A stretch of DNA of 64,000 nt from an uncultured Oscillospiraceae bacterium (GCA_934565655.1 CAKTIE010000009.1:1-64000); one strand, 5' to 3'. Shown: positions 15,980 to 24,489, numbered from the stretch's first letter. The notes: generated from the sequence alone by a model not told the origin. A program made the numbers and translations.

Positions 15980-17335
15980 TTACTCTGTCGATTCCAGATC
16001 TTTTACAATATCGGTAAAATGCATGGCGTGGGACGCCTTCACCAGCACCGCCGTTCCGGCGGTGAACGCCGCCCGGATAGCGCTCAGGGCCTCCGCCACC
16101 GTGGGGAACCACAGGGTGTCGGGGTTGGCGTCCTGAATTGCCTTGGCTTTGGGGCCGACGGCCACCACCGTATCCAGTCCCAGCGTGCGGGTCAGCTCAC
16201 CTATATCCCGGTGGGCCTGCTCCGTCAGGTCGCCCAGCTCGCCCATGTCGCCCAGCACCGCCATGCGGCGGGGATGCTCCGTCTGGGCCAGGATGCGCAG
16301 GGCCTCCGCCATGGCCTGGGGGTTGGCGTTATAGCAGTCGTCGATGATGATGCGGCCGCTGCTGCAACGCACCAGATGCATGCGGCTGCCTACGGGACGG
16401 TAGGCGGCGATGCCGGACAGCAGCTCCGCTTTGGTCAGGCCCAGATGCTCGCCGATGGCGATGGCCATGGCGGCGGGATAGATCATATACGCGCCGGGGG
16501 AGGGGATGGATACCTCGTACACATCCCGGCTTGTGGTGACGGTGCAGGTGACGCCCTCGATGCCGTGCTCGGCCACGTTGGTGACCCGGACGCCGCAGCG
16601 CTCATGCCGGCCGCACAGCACCGTATCGAAGGGCAGCGCCAGACCGGACAGCAGTTCATCGTCGCCGTTCAGCACGGCAAGACCGCCCGGCTGCAGATTC
16701 TCGAAGATCTCGCACTTGGCCTGCAAAATGCCCTGCCGCGTGCCGCCTAAGTTTTCGATATGTGCGTCGCCCACGTTGGTGATAACGGCCACGGTAGGCC
16801 GCACCATCTCGCCCAGATAGCGAATTTCGCCGAAGTGGTTCATGCCGGTCTCAATAACAGCGGCCTGATGCTCCAGGGCGAGGTTCAGCAGCGTCATGGG
16901 CGTGCCGATGGCGTTGTTGAAATTGGCCTGTGTTTTCAGCGTGGAAAACCGCTGGCTCAGCACGGCGGCGATCATCTCCTTGGTGGTGGTCTTTCCGGCG
17001 CTGCCGGTGACCTGCACCATGGGGATGGCGAATTTGTCACGATACCACGAGGCCAGCGCCTTCAGGGCCTCCAGCGTGTCGGACACCTGAATGTAGAATT
17101 TGTCTTTCAGCAAGGAGGTGGGCTTTCTGGCTGTCAGGCAGCCTGCCGCGCCGCGTTCCAGCGCCGCGTCCAGATAGTCGTGGCCGTCGAACCGTTCACC
17201 CACCAGCGGGATGAACAGCGCCCGGTTGGGGATGCTGCGGCTGTCGGTGGAGACCTCCGTCACCACCGCGCCGCTCTGTTGCAGCAGCGTGCCGCCCGCA
17301 GCGGCGCACAGCTCCTTTACGGTGCAGCCGGTCAT
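15980..17335 (-). CDS. murF: UDP-MurNAc-tripeptide--D-Ala-D-Ala ligase
   Basis: A 451-residue Mur ligase. The ATP loop is TGSAGKTTTKE near residue 110, followed by the substrate-binding ETGMNHFGEI and the C-terminal domain motif DDCYNANPQAM. MurF adds D-Ala-D-Ala to the cell-wall precursor in the cytoplasm, using the product of Ddl. Its ATG overlaps the ddl stop (ATGA), so the two consecutive pathway steps are translationally coupled. A longer frame to 17386 is discarded. Confidence 0.96.
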   Translation of the reverse strand: MTGCTVKELCAAAGGTLLQQSGAVVTEVSTDSRSIPNRALFIPLVGERFDGHDYLDAALERGAAGCLTARKPTSLLKDKFYIQVSDTLEALKALASWYRDKFAIPMVQVTGSAGKTTTKEMIAAVLSQRFSTLKTQANFNNAIGTPMTLLNLALEHQAAVIETGMNHFGEIRYLGEMVRPTVAVITNVGDAHIENLGGTRQGILQAKCEIFENLQPGGLAVLNGDDELLSGLALPFDTVLCGRHERCGVRVTNVAEHGIEGVTCTVTTSRDVYEVSIPSPGAYMIYPAAMAIAIGEHLGLTKAELLSGIAAYRPVGSRMHLVRCSSGRIIIDDCYNANPQAMAEALRILAQTEHPRRMAVLGDMGELGDLTEQAHRDIGELTRTLGLDTVVAVGPKAKAIQDANPDTLWFPTVAEALSAIRAAFTAGTAVLVKASHAMHFTDIVKDLESTE

Positions 17336-18393
17336 CTGTATTCCGCCTTTCTGGCCTCGATGGAATCCAACACGATCTTCTCGCACAGGTCGGCGTAGCT
17401 GAGCCCCACCTGCGCCGCTTCCTGCGGCACAAGGCTGGTGGGGGTCATACCCGGCAGGGTGTTGATCTCAAGGCACCATGCCTTGCCCTCGGCGTCCAGC
17501 AGGAAGTCGCTGCGGGAGTAGACGGCCAGCCCCAGCCCCTGATGGAGCTTCAGGGCCATCTCGCCCACCTGACGCCACTCCTCGTCGGAGATGGGCGCGG
17601 GGCAGATCTCTTCCGCGCCGCCCTTCTGATACTTGCACACATAGTCAAAGTATTCGCCCTTGGGGATGATCTCCACGGCGGGCAGATAGGTGTCGCCCAG
17701 CACGGCAATCTGAATTTCACGGCCCTTGATCTTCTTCTCTACCACCACGTGGCCGCCGTAGGGCAGCAGGTCGTAGAGGGCCTTTTCCAACTCCTGGCGG
17801 GTGTCGGGCAGGGCCATGCCGATGGAGCTGCCGCCGTTGACCATCTTCACCGCGCAGGGCACCATCAGTTCCTGCGTCAGACGGGGAATATCGTCCTTGG
17901 TATAATGTACGTCCACCCACGGGGCGGTGCGGATGCCCAGAGAGTCCATCATCCGCTTGGTGACGGCCTTATCCATGGCCATGGCGCTGCCCAGATAACC
18001 GGAGCCGGTATAGGGCACGCCCACCAGATCCAGCGCCGCCTGAATACGGCCATCCTCGCCGTTGGCGCCGTGCATGGCCAGAAATACCGCGTCGGCCATG
18101 GCGCAGACCTTCAGCACGTCCTTGCCCAGCAGAGAAGGGCTCTTGTCCTGCCGCGCGGCCCGGACAGCCTCCAGATCGGGAGCCGTCTCTTCGATGGCCA
18201 CCTTTTCCAGCAGGCCGTCAGGCGCGTCAAAGATATCCTCCAGCTTGCCATGGTAGTTTTCCAGCCCCATGAACATATCCACGAAAATGGCCTGATGGCC
18301 CTTTTCCCGCAGGGCACGGCACACGCCGCTGCCGCTGACCAGTCCCACATGGCGTTCGGTGCAGAAGCCGCCGGACAAAACCACGATCTTCAT
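17332..18393 (-). CDS. ddl: D-alanine--D-alanine ligase
   Basis: A 353-residue ATP-grasp enzyme that joins two D-alanines for peptidoglycan. It starts MKIVVLSGGFCTERHVG; family members usually have GG.S.E.EVS here, so the N-terminal loop is slightly unusual. Other motifs are normal: MHGANGEDG, PYTGSGYLGSAMAMDK, VNGGSSIGM, and LEINTLPGMTPTSL. A consensus-like promoter is 60 bp upstream. It is the first gene of the ddl-murF-ABC-F-flavodoxin-prfA-LUD run. Confidence 0.95.
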   Translation of the reverse strand: MKIVVLSGGFCTERHVGLVSGSGVCRALREKGHQAIFVDMFMGLENYHGKLEDIFDAPDGLLEKVAIEETAPDLEAVRAARQDKSPSLLGKDVLKVCAMADAVFLAMHGANGEDGRIQAALDLVGVPYTGSGYLGSAMAMDKAVTKRMMDSLGIRTAPWVDVHYTKDDIPRLTQELMVPCAVKMVNGGSSIGMALPDTRQELEKALYDLLPYGGHVVVEKKIKGREIQIAVLGDTYLPAVEIIPKGEYFDYVCKYQKGGAEEICPAPISDEEWRQVGEMALKLHQGLGLAVYSRSDFLLDAEGKAWCLEINTLPGMTPTSLVPQEAAQVGLSYADLCEKIVLDSIEARKAEYR

Positions 18394-18452
18394 GATAAAA
18401 GACCTCCTTAAAAAAGAAAATGTCTACAATATACCTATTATATCAATGTACC

Positions 18453-18481
18453 AGTATAGCATATGCCGCCGGAAAATACAA
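18453..18481 (-). promoter_or_regulatory. Promoter of the ddl operon
   Basis: Minus strand: TTGTAT (18481-18476), 17-bp spacer, TATACT (18458-18453). Confidence 0.7.
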
Positions 18482-18507
18482 CTCCTTTCCGTAGACGGGA
18501 TTTGCCG

Positions 18508-18536
18508 TTGACTTTTGCGGCGCGGTTGGGTAAAAT
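18508..18536 (+). promoter_or_regulatory. Promoter of rnpB
   Basis: TTGACT (18508-18513), 17-bp spacer, TAAAAT (18531-18536). Transcription would begin near 18543, exactly where the P1 stem of the RNA begins. Confidence 0.85.
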
Positions 18537-18542
18537 GGAGTC

Positions 18543-18884
18543 TGCGAGTGGATCAGACAGTCGCGGCGGCAAGGCGAAAGCCTGCCGATGAGGAAAGTCC
18601 GGGCTCCACAGGGCAAGGATAACGGGTAACGCCCGCCGAAGGCGACTTCAGGAAAAGTGCAACAGAGATATACCGCCTCTTTCGAGGTAAGGGTGGAAAG
18701 GTGAGGTAAGAGCTCACCCATCGGCTGGGAACAGTCCGATGCTGTAAACTCTATCCGGAGCAACACCGGTATGGGGACGATGGCTGGCCCGGCTGTCCCC
18801 GGGGTGGCTTGAGCGTGCCGGCAACGGTACGCCTAGATAGATGACTGTCAAGACAGAACCCGGCTTACAGATCGGCTCGCGCCA
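18543..18884 (+). ncRNA. rnpB: RNase P RNA, class A
   Basis: The catalytic RNA of RNase P, which matures tRNA 5' ends. Diagnostic blocks are gaggaaagtccgggctcc (near 18588), gcaacagagatata near 18659, ggtaagggtggaaaggtg near 18685 and acagaacccggcttacag near 18853. The ends pair as P1 (GCGAG at 18544 with CTCGC ending at 18880). A sigma-70-type promoter lies just upstream and a hairpin terminator just downstream. The ends are placed by P1 and could be off by a few bases. Confidence 0.95.
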
Positions 18885-18887
18885 TAT

Positions 18888-18918
18888 GAAAAGGGCGGCG
18901 GAATACGCCGCCCTTTTC
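18888..18918 (+). terminator. Terminator of rnpB
   Basis: A 13-bp stem (18888-18900 with 18906-18918) of GC-rich core with flanking AAAA/TTTT. Confidence 0.85.
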
Positions 18919-18953
18919 ATGCTGTCAGCCAGAGGAATAAAGGAGCGTATATC

Positions 18954-19559
18954 ATGCGGTATGGAATCATTTTGACGTTGATCTGGCTGGCGGTGGTGGC
19001 GGTGGTGTTTGCCCTGACACGAAAGCGCCCGATTTTCCGCAAGCGCTGGTTCAGGACCGGAACGGTTTTGGGTGCCGCCGTCCTTGTGACCGTGATCGGA
19101 CTGATCCCCATGATCCACCGGACGCAGGTATTTTCCTCGCCGGAGGAGTCCTTTCAGTGGAAGAACCAAGGGGAGATCATCCTGACACTGGAGGGAGAGG
19201 ACAGCGCATTTGTGGCGGCAAGGGACGGAGCGTCCGGCTATCAGGTGGATTGTGTGGCAAGAAACGGCGACCGGTGGAGCCCGTCCGGCGGTCTTTCGGT
19301 AGAGCGGACGGTCAATGCGTCCGAGACGGCGACGGTTATGATCTATCATCTGAAGGACAGCCGTGACTACTATATTTCCGTGACGGTAAACAGCGGCGAT
19401 GCGGTGGTCGCGGACAATTGCGGTTCGGTATTTTATCCGGCGGCGCAGGAGACCGTTGAGACGGAAAACGGGACCATGGGCCTTTATCACTGGTATGCGT
19501 GGGTTTGCGATATGGACGATTCCTACCGCCTGATGGTGGATGGGACAGATGTCATCTAA
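18954..19559 (+). CDS. Membrane-anchored protein of unknown function
   Basis: A 201-residue protein. Two hydrophobic segments (about 4-20 and 37-52) are separated by a very basic stretch (TRKRPIFRKRWFR), so both ends of the pair probably face outwards or the first acts as a signal anchor. The remaining 145 residues are soluble, rich in beta-type sequence and acidic at the end. AAAGGAG lies upstream of the ATG. It has no recognised domain and stands alone between rnpB and a DUF2325 gene. It follows the rnpB terminator by only 35 bp. Confidence 0.65.
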   Translation: MRYGIILTLIWLAVVAVVFALTRKRPIFRKRWFRTGTVLGAAVLVTVIGLIPMIHRTQVFSSPEESFQWKNQGEIILTLEGEDSAFVAARDGASGYQVDCVARNGDRWSPSGGLSVERTVNASETATVMIYHLKDSRDYYISVTVNSGDAVVADNCGSVFYPAAQETVETENGTMGLYHWYAWVCDMDDSYRLMVDGTDVI

Positions 19560-19588
19560 AATTTTCATGCCTTTTTTGCAGTTAGCAC

Positions 19589-19617
19589 TGGACAACCGCG
19601 AAAAGGCATGATATACT
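19589..19617 (+). promoter_or_regulatory. Promoter of the DUF2325 gene
   Basis: TGGACA (19589-19594), 17-bp spacer, TATACT (19612-19617). Confidence 0.6.
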
Positions 19618-19707
19618 TTGTACATCGGTTAGCATATGATAACTAAAACGAAGCGTGTATGGGGCCTTGACCTTGACCATAGGAAATTGCGGAAAAGGAG
19701 ACGATCT

Positions 19708-19998
19708 ATGAGCGTTGTGATACTGGGCGGAAATGAGTGCATGGAGCGCCGCTATAAGGAATTGTGCCAGGCCTATCGCTGTCAGGCAAAGGTGGTGACA
19801 AAGACCTCCGGCGGATTGAAGAACAAGCTGGGCAGCCCCGACCTGATGATCTTTTTCACCAACACCATGTCCCACAAGTTGGTGCAGGGCGCGCTGAGCG
19901 AGATGAAGGGCGCGGACACCATTATCGAGCGGTGCCACACCAGCTCGCTGTCGGCTCTGCGGGGGATTCTGGAGAAGTACGCGCCGCAGCAGGCGTAA
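19708..19998 (+). CDS. DUF2325 domain protein
   Basis: A 96-residue protein resembling DUF2325: starts MSVVILGGNECMERRYKELC, then IFFTNTMSHKLV and ERCHTSSLSALRGIL. This small Rossmann-like family is widespread in anaerobic Firmicutes; it is sometimes encoded near nitrogenase or redox genes, but no function is established. The ATG at 19708 is preceded by AAAAGGAG; a longer frame to 19636 is rejected. A strong terminator follows, so it is a single-gene unit. Confidence 0.75.
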   Translation: MSVVILGGNECMERRYKELCQAYRCQAKVVTKTSGGLKNKLGSPDLMIFFTNTMSHKLVQGALSEMKGADTIIERCHTSSLSALRGILEKYAPQQA

Positions 19999-20015
19999 CA
20001 GATATTTGATCGCAC

Positions 20016-20072
20016 AACAGCTTCTTTGCGTAACGATGAATTTTCATCAAAACGCAAAGAAGCTGTTATTTA
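20016..20072 (+). terminator. Terminator after the DUF2325 gene
   Basis: A perfect 16-bp stem (20016-20031 with 20052-20067) encloses a smaller dyad gatgaa/ttcatc, then T-rich sequence. Confidence 0.8.
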
Positions 20073-20087
20073 TTTGGGGAAATCCTA

Positions 20088-20116
20088 TTGACATGGACGG
20101 GGCGGCGCTGTATAGT
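20088..20116 (+). promoter_or_regulatory. Promoter of the DUF6323/DUF6179 operon
   Basis: Perfect TTGACA (20088-20093), 17-bp spacer, TATAGT (20111-20116), so constitutive strength is expected. Confidence 0.8.
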
Positions 20117-20153
20117 ACAACTCCATTTTTGCGCAGCGGGAGGGAGAAGTACG

Positions 20154-20636
20154 ATGGAAAGCACCTTTGATATGATGCCGTTTCTGGCGGACAGCGCCGG
20201 TCTGATGCAGAAAAAGCAGGCGGACGCGCTGCTGGAGCGCAACGGCGAGACCTCCGCCCACGGCCTGCGGCTGACGCCGCGGCAGGCGCTGGCACTGGCC
20301 CAGACGCAGACGGAAACTTTACGAAAAACGGGACGCATTGAGCTGGGAGACGGCATCGCGCCGAAGCTGGCGGCGGCCTTCTGCGATTCGCCGTATGTGA
20401 CGAAGGAGAACTATGAGGAGACGCTGCACGAGCTGATCGAGCTGTTCTACGGCTTTAAGAACGAGACCTATGACGTGGTGGGCGATGACGCGCTGATCGG
20501 CTATATGAAGCGGGCTTTTGACGGGGAGTGCCGCGGCTCGCTGGAGCTGCTGTCCGGCAGCGTTCTGCCTGCGCTGGCCCGAAAGCTGAACGAGCGACGG
20601 GCGGCTCATATGCCGCAGGCAGGGGAGAACGCATGA
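20154..20636 (+). CDS. DUF6323-like protein of unknown function
   Basis: A 160-residue, mostly helical soluble protein. The stretch FCDSPYVTKENYEETLHEL, followed by YGFKNET, matches from memory the family named DUF6323, usually found with a DUF6179 partner. The ATG at 20154 is preceded by GGGAGGGAG. A frame that begins inside the -35 box is rejected. Its stop overlaps the next start (ATGA), so the two products are made together and may form a complex. Function unknown. Confidence 0.65.
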   Translation: MESTFDMMPFLADSAGLMQKKQADALLERNGETSAHGLRLTPRQALALAQTQTETLRKTGRIELGDGIAPKLAAAFCDSPYVTKENYEETLHELIELFYGFKNETYDVVGDDALIGYMKRAFDGECRGSLELLSGSVLPALARKLNERRAAHMPQAGENA

Positions 20637-21958
20637 ACGAATTAACGAACATCCATGCCATAGACCCGACGGCGCTGCGGCAGGGGGAGTATCTTGTTTC
20701 GCTGCTGACGGAGGCGCGGCGCTGCGGCCTGCTGCCGCAGGCGGAGGTGGAGCGGTTCCAGATGGACAGCCTGTCGCTGCTGGCCATCCAGTCGGAGCGG
20801 TATAACGGCGGCGCCAGCAGCTCTATCCGGGTGGAGAAGGCGCAGGAGCTGCTGGCGGGCGTTTACTATACCGTCGGCGCGGCGCTGAAGGCATGTCCCA
20901 CACCGGAGGCGGCGCTGGAGTTGCTGCGGCAGGAGTCGCTGACATCTCTCTTTGAGGCGGGGCAGCGGCGCATCCAGCGGAAGCTGCACACGGCGCGGCT
21001 GCTGCACCGCCGGTTGAAGCGGGAGCTGTTTGCCACCCCCAACGTATTCTACCACGCCACGGCGGTGGAGGGCATCGACGGATTTTTCAAGCTGTACCGC
21101 CCGGCGTTGTTTCCGCAGGAGACACACATTACGGCGGACTATCCCACGTTTATGGAACGGCCTGGTCTGACGGGCATTGAATTTATCGAGGTATATTTGC
21201 AGCAGCTGGATCATGAGAACCGCTTTCTGCGGTGCTTTGCGCCGGAGACGGTGCATCCGCTGCTGTGCGGCGTGGACGTGAATTATGCCCAGCTGCCCGT
21301 CAACCTCTATGAGCCTGTGGCTCTGACGGCCCTGTGCTGCGTGGTGACCGGACAGCCGCCGGAGACGCTTTCCTGCGACCATGGTGCGCTGTCGGAACGG
21401 CTTGCCGGAGGTACGGAGGTCGCCGGACTGCTGGCGGACGCCTGTGAAGAGCTGGTGCGGCGGCTGGACTGTTCCACCGGCGCGGCGGACTACCTGCGGC
21501 GCGGTATCCCAAAGCTGGCGGCATCGCTGATGCGGGCTATGGCGCTTGGCAAGCTGGAAAAAGCTGTGCCTGTACCAGTCTATCCAGAGGAGCGGCCGGT
21601 GATCCGGTTGAGCTATGGCCAGCGGATGGAGGACAGCGCTTACGCCGCGCTGCTGCGGGAGCTGACGCGGTGCGGCGGCCCGGAGGAAAAGGCGGCGCTG
21701 GTGATGAGCCGGGTCAGCGCCTTTGGCGATATGCTGGAGGTGCTGCACGACGGCGACTGGACGCAGGACGAGCTGCTCCACCTGTCCCGGCAGCTCCCGC
21801 CGGAGCTGCTGGCGGCGCTGCTGGCAAGATACCCCGCCGACGCGCAGCCGGAGGAGGAGCGCGACATGACCGCCGCGCTGGCGATGCGGCTTTCCGAGCT
21901 GCCGGTTCAGGCGCGGCAGCAGCTGGCGCGTGCGGCGCAGGCGATCGTGCTTGACTGA
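20633..21958 (+). CDS. DUF6179-like protein of unknown function
   Basis: A 441-residue soluble, helix-rich protein without signal peptide or membrane segment. It matches what I recall of DUF6179, the usual partner of DUF6323. Notable stretches are HATAVEGIDGFFKLYRP and GVDVNYAQLPVNLYEPV in the middle and a leucine-rich C-terminal region with repeated DxL or LSxLP elements. The start ATG at 20633 overlaps the upstream stop. No catalytic motif is apparent. The function of the pair is not known to me. Confidence 0.65.
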   Translation: MNELTNIHAIDPTALRQGEYLVSLLTEARRCGLLPQAEVERFQMDSLSLLAIQSERYNGGASSSIRVEKAQELLAGVYYTVGAALKACPTPEAALELLRQESLTSLFEAGQRRIQRKLHTARLLHRRLKRELFATPNVFYHATAVEGIDGFFKLYRPALFPQETHITADYPTFMERPGLTGIEFIEVYLQQLDHENRFLRCFAPETVHPLLCGVDVNYAQLPVNLYEPVALTALCCVVTGQPPETLSCDHGALSERLAGGTEVAGLLADACEELVRRLDCSTGAADYLRRGIPKLAASLMRAMALGKLEKAVPVPVYPEERPVIRLSYGQRMEDSAYAALLRELTRCGGPEEKAALVMSRVSAFGDMLEVLHDGDWTQDELLHLSRQLPPELLAALLARYPADAQPEEERDMTAALAMRLSELPVQARQQLARAAQAIVLD

Positions 21959-21969
21959 GCGATTATTTT

Positions 21970-22004
21970 CGCGGCCCAGAAATGCGTGTAAAATTTCTGC
22001 CGCG
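21970..22004 (+). other. Stem-loop before the 144-residue gene
   Basis: Arms CGCGG/CCGCG and CAGAAAT/ATTTCTG form a hairpin of 35 bases without a T-run. It may be a weak terminator of the DUF6179 operon or a leader structure. Confidence 0.35.
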
Positions 22005-22045
22005 GGACACACTAAGGTCATCTGAAGCAAAGGAGTGGATGACCA

Positions 22046-22480
22046 ATGGTGGAACCGGATACCATCCGGCTGCTGCGGGAGTGTGACGCGGGTATCAAAA
22101 TGGGCGTTTCGGCCATCAGTGACGTGGTGGATCGGGTGGCGGACAAGCGCTTCCGCCGCCTGCTGACGGACTGTAAGACTGAACACGACAAGCTGAAGGC
22201 GGAGATCCAGACGCTGCTGGACAAGTACGGCGATGACGGAAAAGACCCCAACCCCATTGCCAAGAGCATGTCCCATATGAAAACCGGCATGAAGCTGGGG
22301 ATGGACGATTCTGACGAGACCATCGCCGACCTGATGACCGATGGCTGCAACATGGGGGTAAAGTCCCTGAGCCAGTACCTGAGCCAGTACAAGGCGGCGG
22401 ACGAGACCTCCAAGGATATCACCAAGCGGCTCATCGCGCTGGAGGAGCGGCTGGCAGTGGATATCAGAGGATTTTTATAA
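22046..22480 (+). CDS. Four-helix, ferritin-like small protein (tentative)
   Basis: A 144-residue all-helical protein with no signal. The opening TIRLLRECDAGIKMGVSAI, the middle CKTEHDKLKAEI and a Met-rich stretch (SMSHMKTGMKLGMDD) suggest a DUF2383/ferritin-like four-helix bundle, but the metal-binding ExxH pattern is not clear. AAAGGAG precedes the start. It is convergent with the Na/phosphate cotransporter and shares its terminator. Function not established. Confidence 0.6.
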   Translation: MVEPDTIRLLRECDAGIKMGVSAISDVVDRVADKRFRRLLTDCKTEHDKLKAEIQTLLDKYGDDGKDPNPIAKSMSHMKTGMKLGMDDSDETIADLMTDGCNMGVKSLSQYLSQYKAADETSKDITKRLIALEERLAVDIRGFL

Positions 22481-22485
22481 GAATA

Positions 22486-22528
22486 ACGTGAAACGCCCTG
22501 CGCCTTTCGGCGGCAGGGCGTTTCACGT
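22486..22528. terminator. Bidirectional terminator, 144-residue gene and Na/Pi cotransporter
   Basis: A perfect 16-bp stem (22486-22501 with 22513-22528) with an 11-base loop lies between two convergent genes. Confidence 0.85.
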
Positions 22529-24289
22529 TTACATGGATGGAAGAGTAGGCAATTGATAGGCTTCCAGATAGGAGCGGAAGCGGCGCTGGAAGCTCTCGTC
22601 GCTTCGGCGGATGGCGTGGAGCGTTTCGTGAAGGTTCAGGTTATGCTGGGCGGCGTCGATGACGCACCCGGCGATATTGGAGCAGTGGTCGGAGGTGCGC
22701 TCCAGATCCGTCAGCAGGTCGGACCAGACAAAGCCGGCCTCGATGCTGCACTGTCCCTGCTGCATCCGCAGGATGTGGCGGGTGCGCATTTCCTCCTTCA
22801 GCGCGTCGATGACCTGCTCCAGCGGCTCCACCTTCAGCGCGGCGACCGCGTCCTGCTGGGCGAAGGAATTCTGCGCCAGCGTCAGGATCTCGCGAATAGC
22901 GTCGCACAGGGTGTTCAGCTCCGCCTGGGCGGTGCCGCTGAATGACAGACCCTTCTCACGCAGCTCCTCCGCCGATTCCAGCACGTTCACGGCGTGGTCG
23001 GTGATACGCTCCCAGTCGCCGATGGTTTTCAGCAGCTCGGTGGCCTCCTCGCTTTCGCTGCTGCCCATTTTCTGGGCACTGAGCTTCACCAGATAGGTGC
23101 CGATCACGTCCTCGTAGTGGTCGCAGCGATCCTCGTCCTTGCGGATGCTTTCCGCCAGCTCCAGGGTGTAATGTGTAAAAGCGGTCAGGGCGTTTTCCAG
23201 CGCCCGTACGGCGCACACCGCCATGTCATCGGCCACGGCACGGCACTGCTGCAGCGCCAGAGAGGGGGTGGCCAGCAGACGCTCGTCCAGCTCCACGGCC
23301 TGCTCCTCCTGCGCTGCGTCAGGCACCAGACGGATGGCCAGCTTTTCCAGCAGGTTGCCGCAGGGCAGCAGCATGGCGGTACACAGAATATTGAACAGGG
23401 AGTGGGCGATGGCGATGCCGTACATGGTGGCGGATTCGTTGAGAATGGCCGGGGCGAAGATGGCCTTGACGATGCAGAACACTGTCAGCAGCACCACCAC
23501 GCCGATCACGTTGAACATCAGGTGCACCACGGCTGCGCGCTTGGCGTTCTTATTGGTGCCCACGGAGGACAGCAGCGCCGTGACGGTGGTACCGATGTTC
23601 TGGCCCATGATGATGGGGATGGCGGCAGCATAGCTGACCTGTCCGGTCAGGGCCAGCGCCTGCAGAATACCCACGGAGGCGGAGGAGGACTGGATGATGC
23701 CCGTCAGCACCGCTCCCACCAGCACGCCCAGAATGGGGTTCTTGAACATGATGAACAGCTCGGCAAAGCCGGGAACGTCCTTCAGGCCCGCCACCGCGCC
23801 GCTCATGGTGTCCATGCCGAACATCAGCGTGGCGAAGCCCAGCAGGATCATGCCGGTGTCCTTCTTCTTGGTGTCCTTGCAGAACATATAGAAAATAATG
23901 CCGATCAGCGCCAGCACCGGGGTGAAGGAGGTGGGCTTCAGCAGCTTGATCCACACGTTGCCGCTGTCGATGCCCGCCAGGCTCAGCAGCCACGCGGTGA
24001 CGGTGGTGCCCACGTTGGCGCCCATGATGACGTTGATGGCCTGCCGCAGCGTCATCAGTCCGGAGTTGACGAAGCCAACCACCATGACGGTGGTGGCCGA
24101 CGAGCTCTGGATGATGGCGGTGATGCCGAGGCCCGTCAGGAAACCGGCGAATACATTGCTTGTCATTTTGTCCAGCAGCGTCCGCAGTTTGCCGCCGGCG
24201 CGGCGCTCCAGAGCCTGTCCCATCAGGTTCATGCCGAACAGGAACAGGCACAGACCGCCGATCATGGTCAGTACCTTAAAAATATCCAT
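22529..24289 (-). CDS. Na/phosphate cotransporter family protein with PhoU-like tail
   Basis: A 586-residue protein. The N-terminal 320 residues contain two inverted repeats of the NptA/Pi family with the motif pair GLGITAIIQSSSATT and GAVLTGIIQSSSASV, whose QSSS loops bind substrate and sodium. About eight membrane segments are predicted. Residues from about 345 form a helical PhoU-like domain, which regulates transport in related proteins. The likely role is phosphate uptake or efflux. The start ATG at 24289 follows GAGGAG. It is a single-gene unit. Confidence 0.9.
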   Translation of the reverse strand: MDIFKVLTMIGGLCLFLFGMNLMGQALERRAGGKLRTLLDKMTSNVFAGFLTGLGITAIIQSSSATTVMVVGFVNSGLMTLRQAINVIMGANVGTTVTAWLLSLAGIDSGNVWIKLLKPTSFTPVLALIGIIFYMFCKDTKKKDTGMILLGFATLMFGMDTMSGAVAGLKDVPGFAELFIMFKNPILGVLVGAVLTGIIQSSSASVGILQALALTGQVSYAAAIPIIMGQNIGTTVTALLSSVGTNKNAKRAAVVHLMFNVIGVVVLLTVFCIVKAIFAPAILNESATMYGIAIAHSLFNILCTAMLLPCGNLLEKLAIRLVPDAAQEEQAVELDERLLATPSLALQQCRAVADDMAVCAVRALENALTAFTHYTLELAESIRKDEDRCDHYEDVIGTYLVKLSAQKMGSSESEEATELLKTIGDWERITDHAVNVLESAEELREKGLSFSGTAQAELNTLCDAIREILTLAQNSFAQQDAVAALKVEPLEQVIDALKEEMRTRHILRMQQGQCSIEAGFVWSDLLTDLERTSDHCSNIAGCVIDAAQHNLNLHETLHAIRRSDESFQRRFRSYLEAYQLPTLPSM

Positions 24290-24347
24290 GTAACTCTCCT
24301 CATTTTATGACATTCATTTTACATCCAGTATCAGAATAGCAGGGCAA

Positions 24348-24387
24348 TGTCAAATCCGCTGGCGCTGTTTTGTAAAATCTAAGTAAA
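24348..24387 (-). promoter_or_regulatory. Possible Pho-box and -35 of the Na/Pi cotransporter
   Basis: On the minus strand, TTTACT (24387-24382), 5 bp, TTTACA (24376-24371) form a direct repeat of the type bound by Firmicute PhoP, followed by TTGACA at 24353-24348. The -10 is weak (TACTGG at 24330-24325). Phosphate control is inference from sequence and transporter type. Confidence 0.35.
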
Positions 24388-24404
24388 ATTCCCCACAATA
24401 AAGC

Positions 24405-24434
24405 TTGACAAATGAACTGTACTATGCATATAAT
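24405..24434 (+). promoter_or_regulatory. Promoter of the GntR/ABC cassette
   Basis: Perfect TTGACA (24405-24410), 18-bp spacer, perfect TATAAT (24429-24434). The -10 lies inside operator 1. Confidence 0.9.
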
Positions 24435-24440
24435 ACAGTT
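24415..24440. promoter_or_regulatory. Operator 1 of the GntR/ABC cassette
   Basis: A 26-bp dyad AACTGT-N14-ACAGTT with inner halves ACTAT and ATAAT covers the -10 box, so a bound repressor would block RNA polymerase. It is the likely site of the GntR (YtrA-like) protein coded at 24698. Confidence 0.75.
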
Positions 24441-24443
24441 GAG

Positions 24444-24469
24444 AACTGTGTTATACGAATAGTACAGTT
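24444..24469. promoter_or_regulatory. Operator 2 of the GntR/ABC cassette
   Basis: A second AACTGT-N14-ACAGTT dyad of 26 bp, 29 bp downstream of the first, with inner halves GTTAT and ATAGT. It would cover the start of the transcript. Confidence 0.75.
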
Positions 24470-24489
24470 GAAGAAAGGAGCGTGTGGAC

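Noticed and set aside
20642..22276. Minus-strand frame of 544 codons opposite the DUF6179 gene
   Set aside because: Gln/Arg/Leu-rich shadow without ribosome site; the plus-strand genes have promoter, ribosome site and a coupled start.
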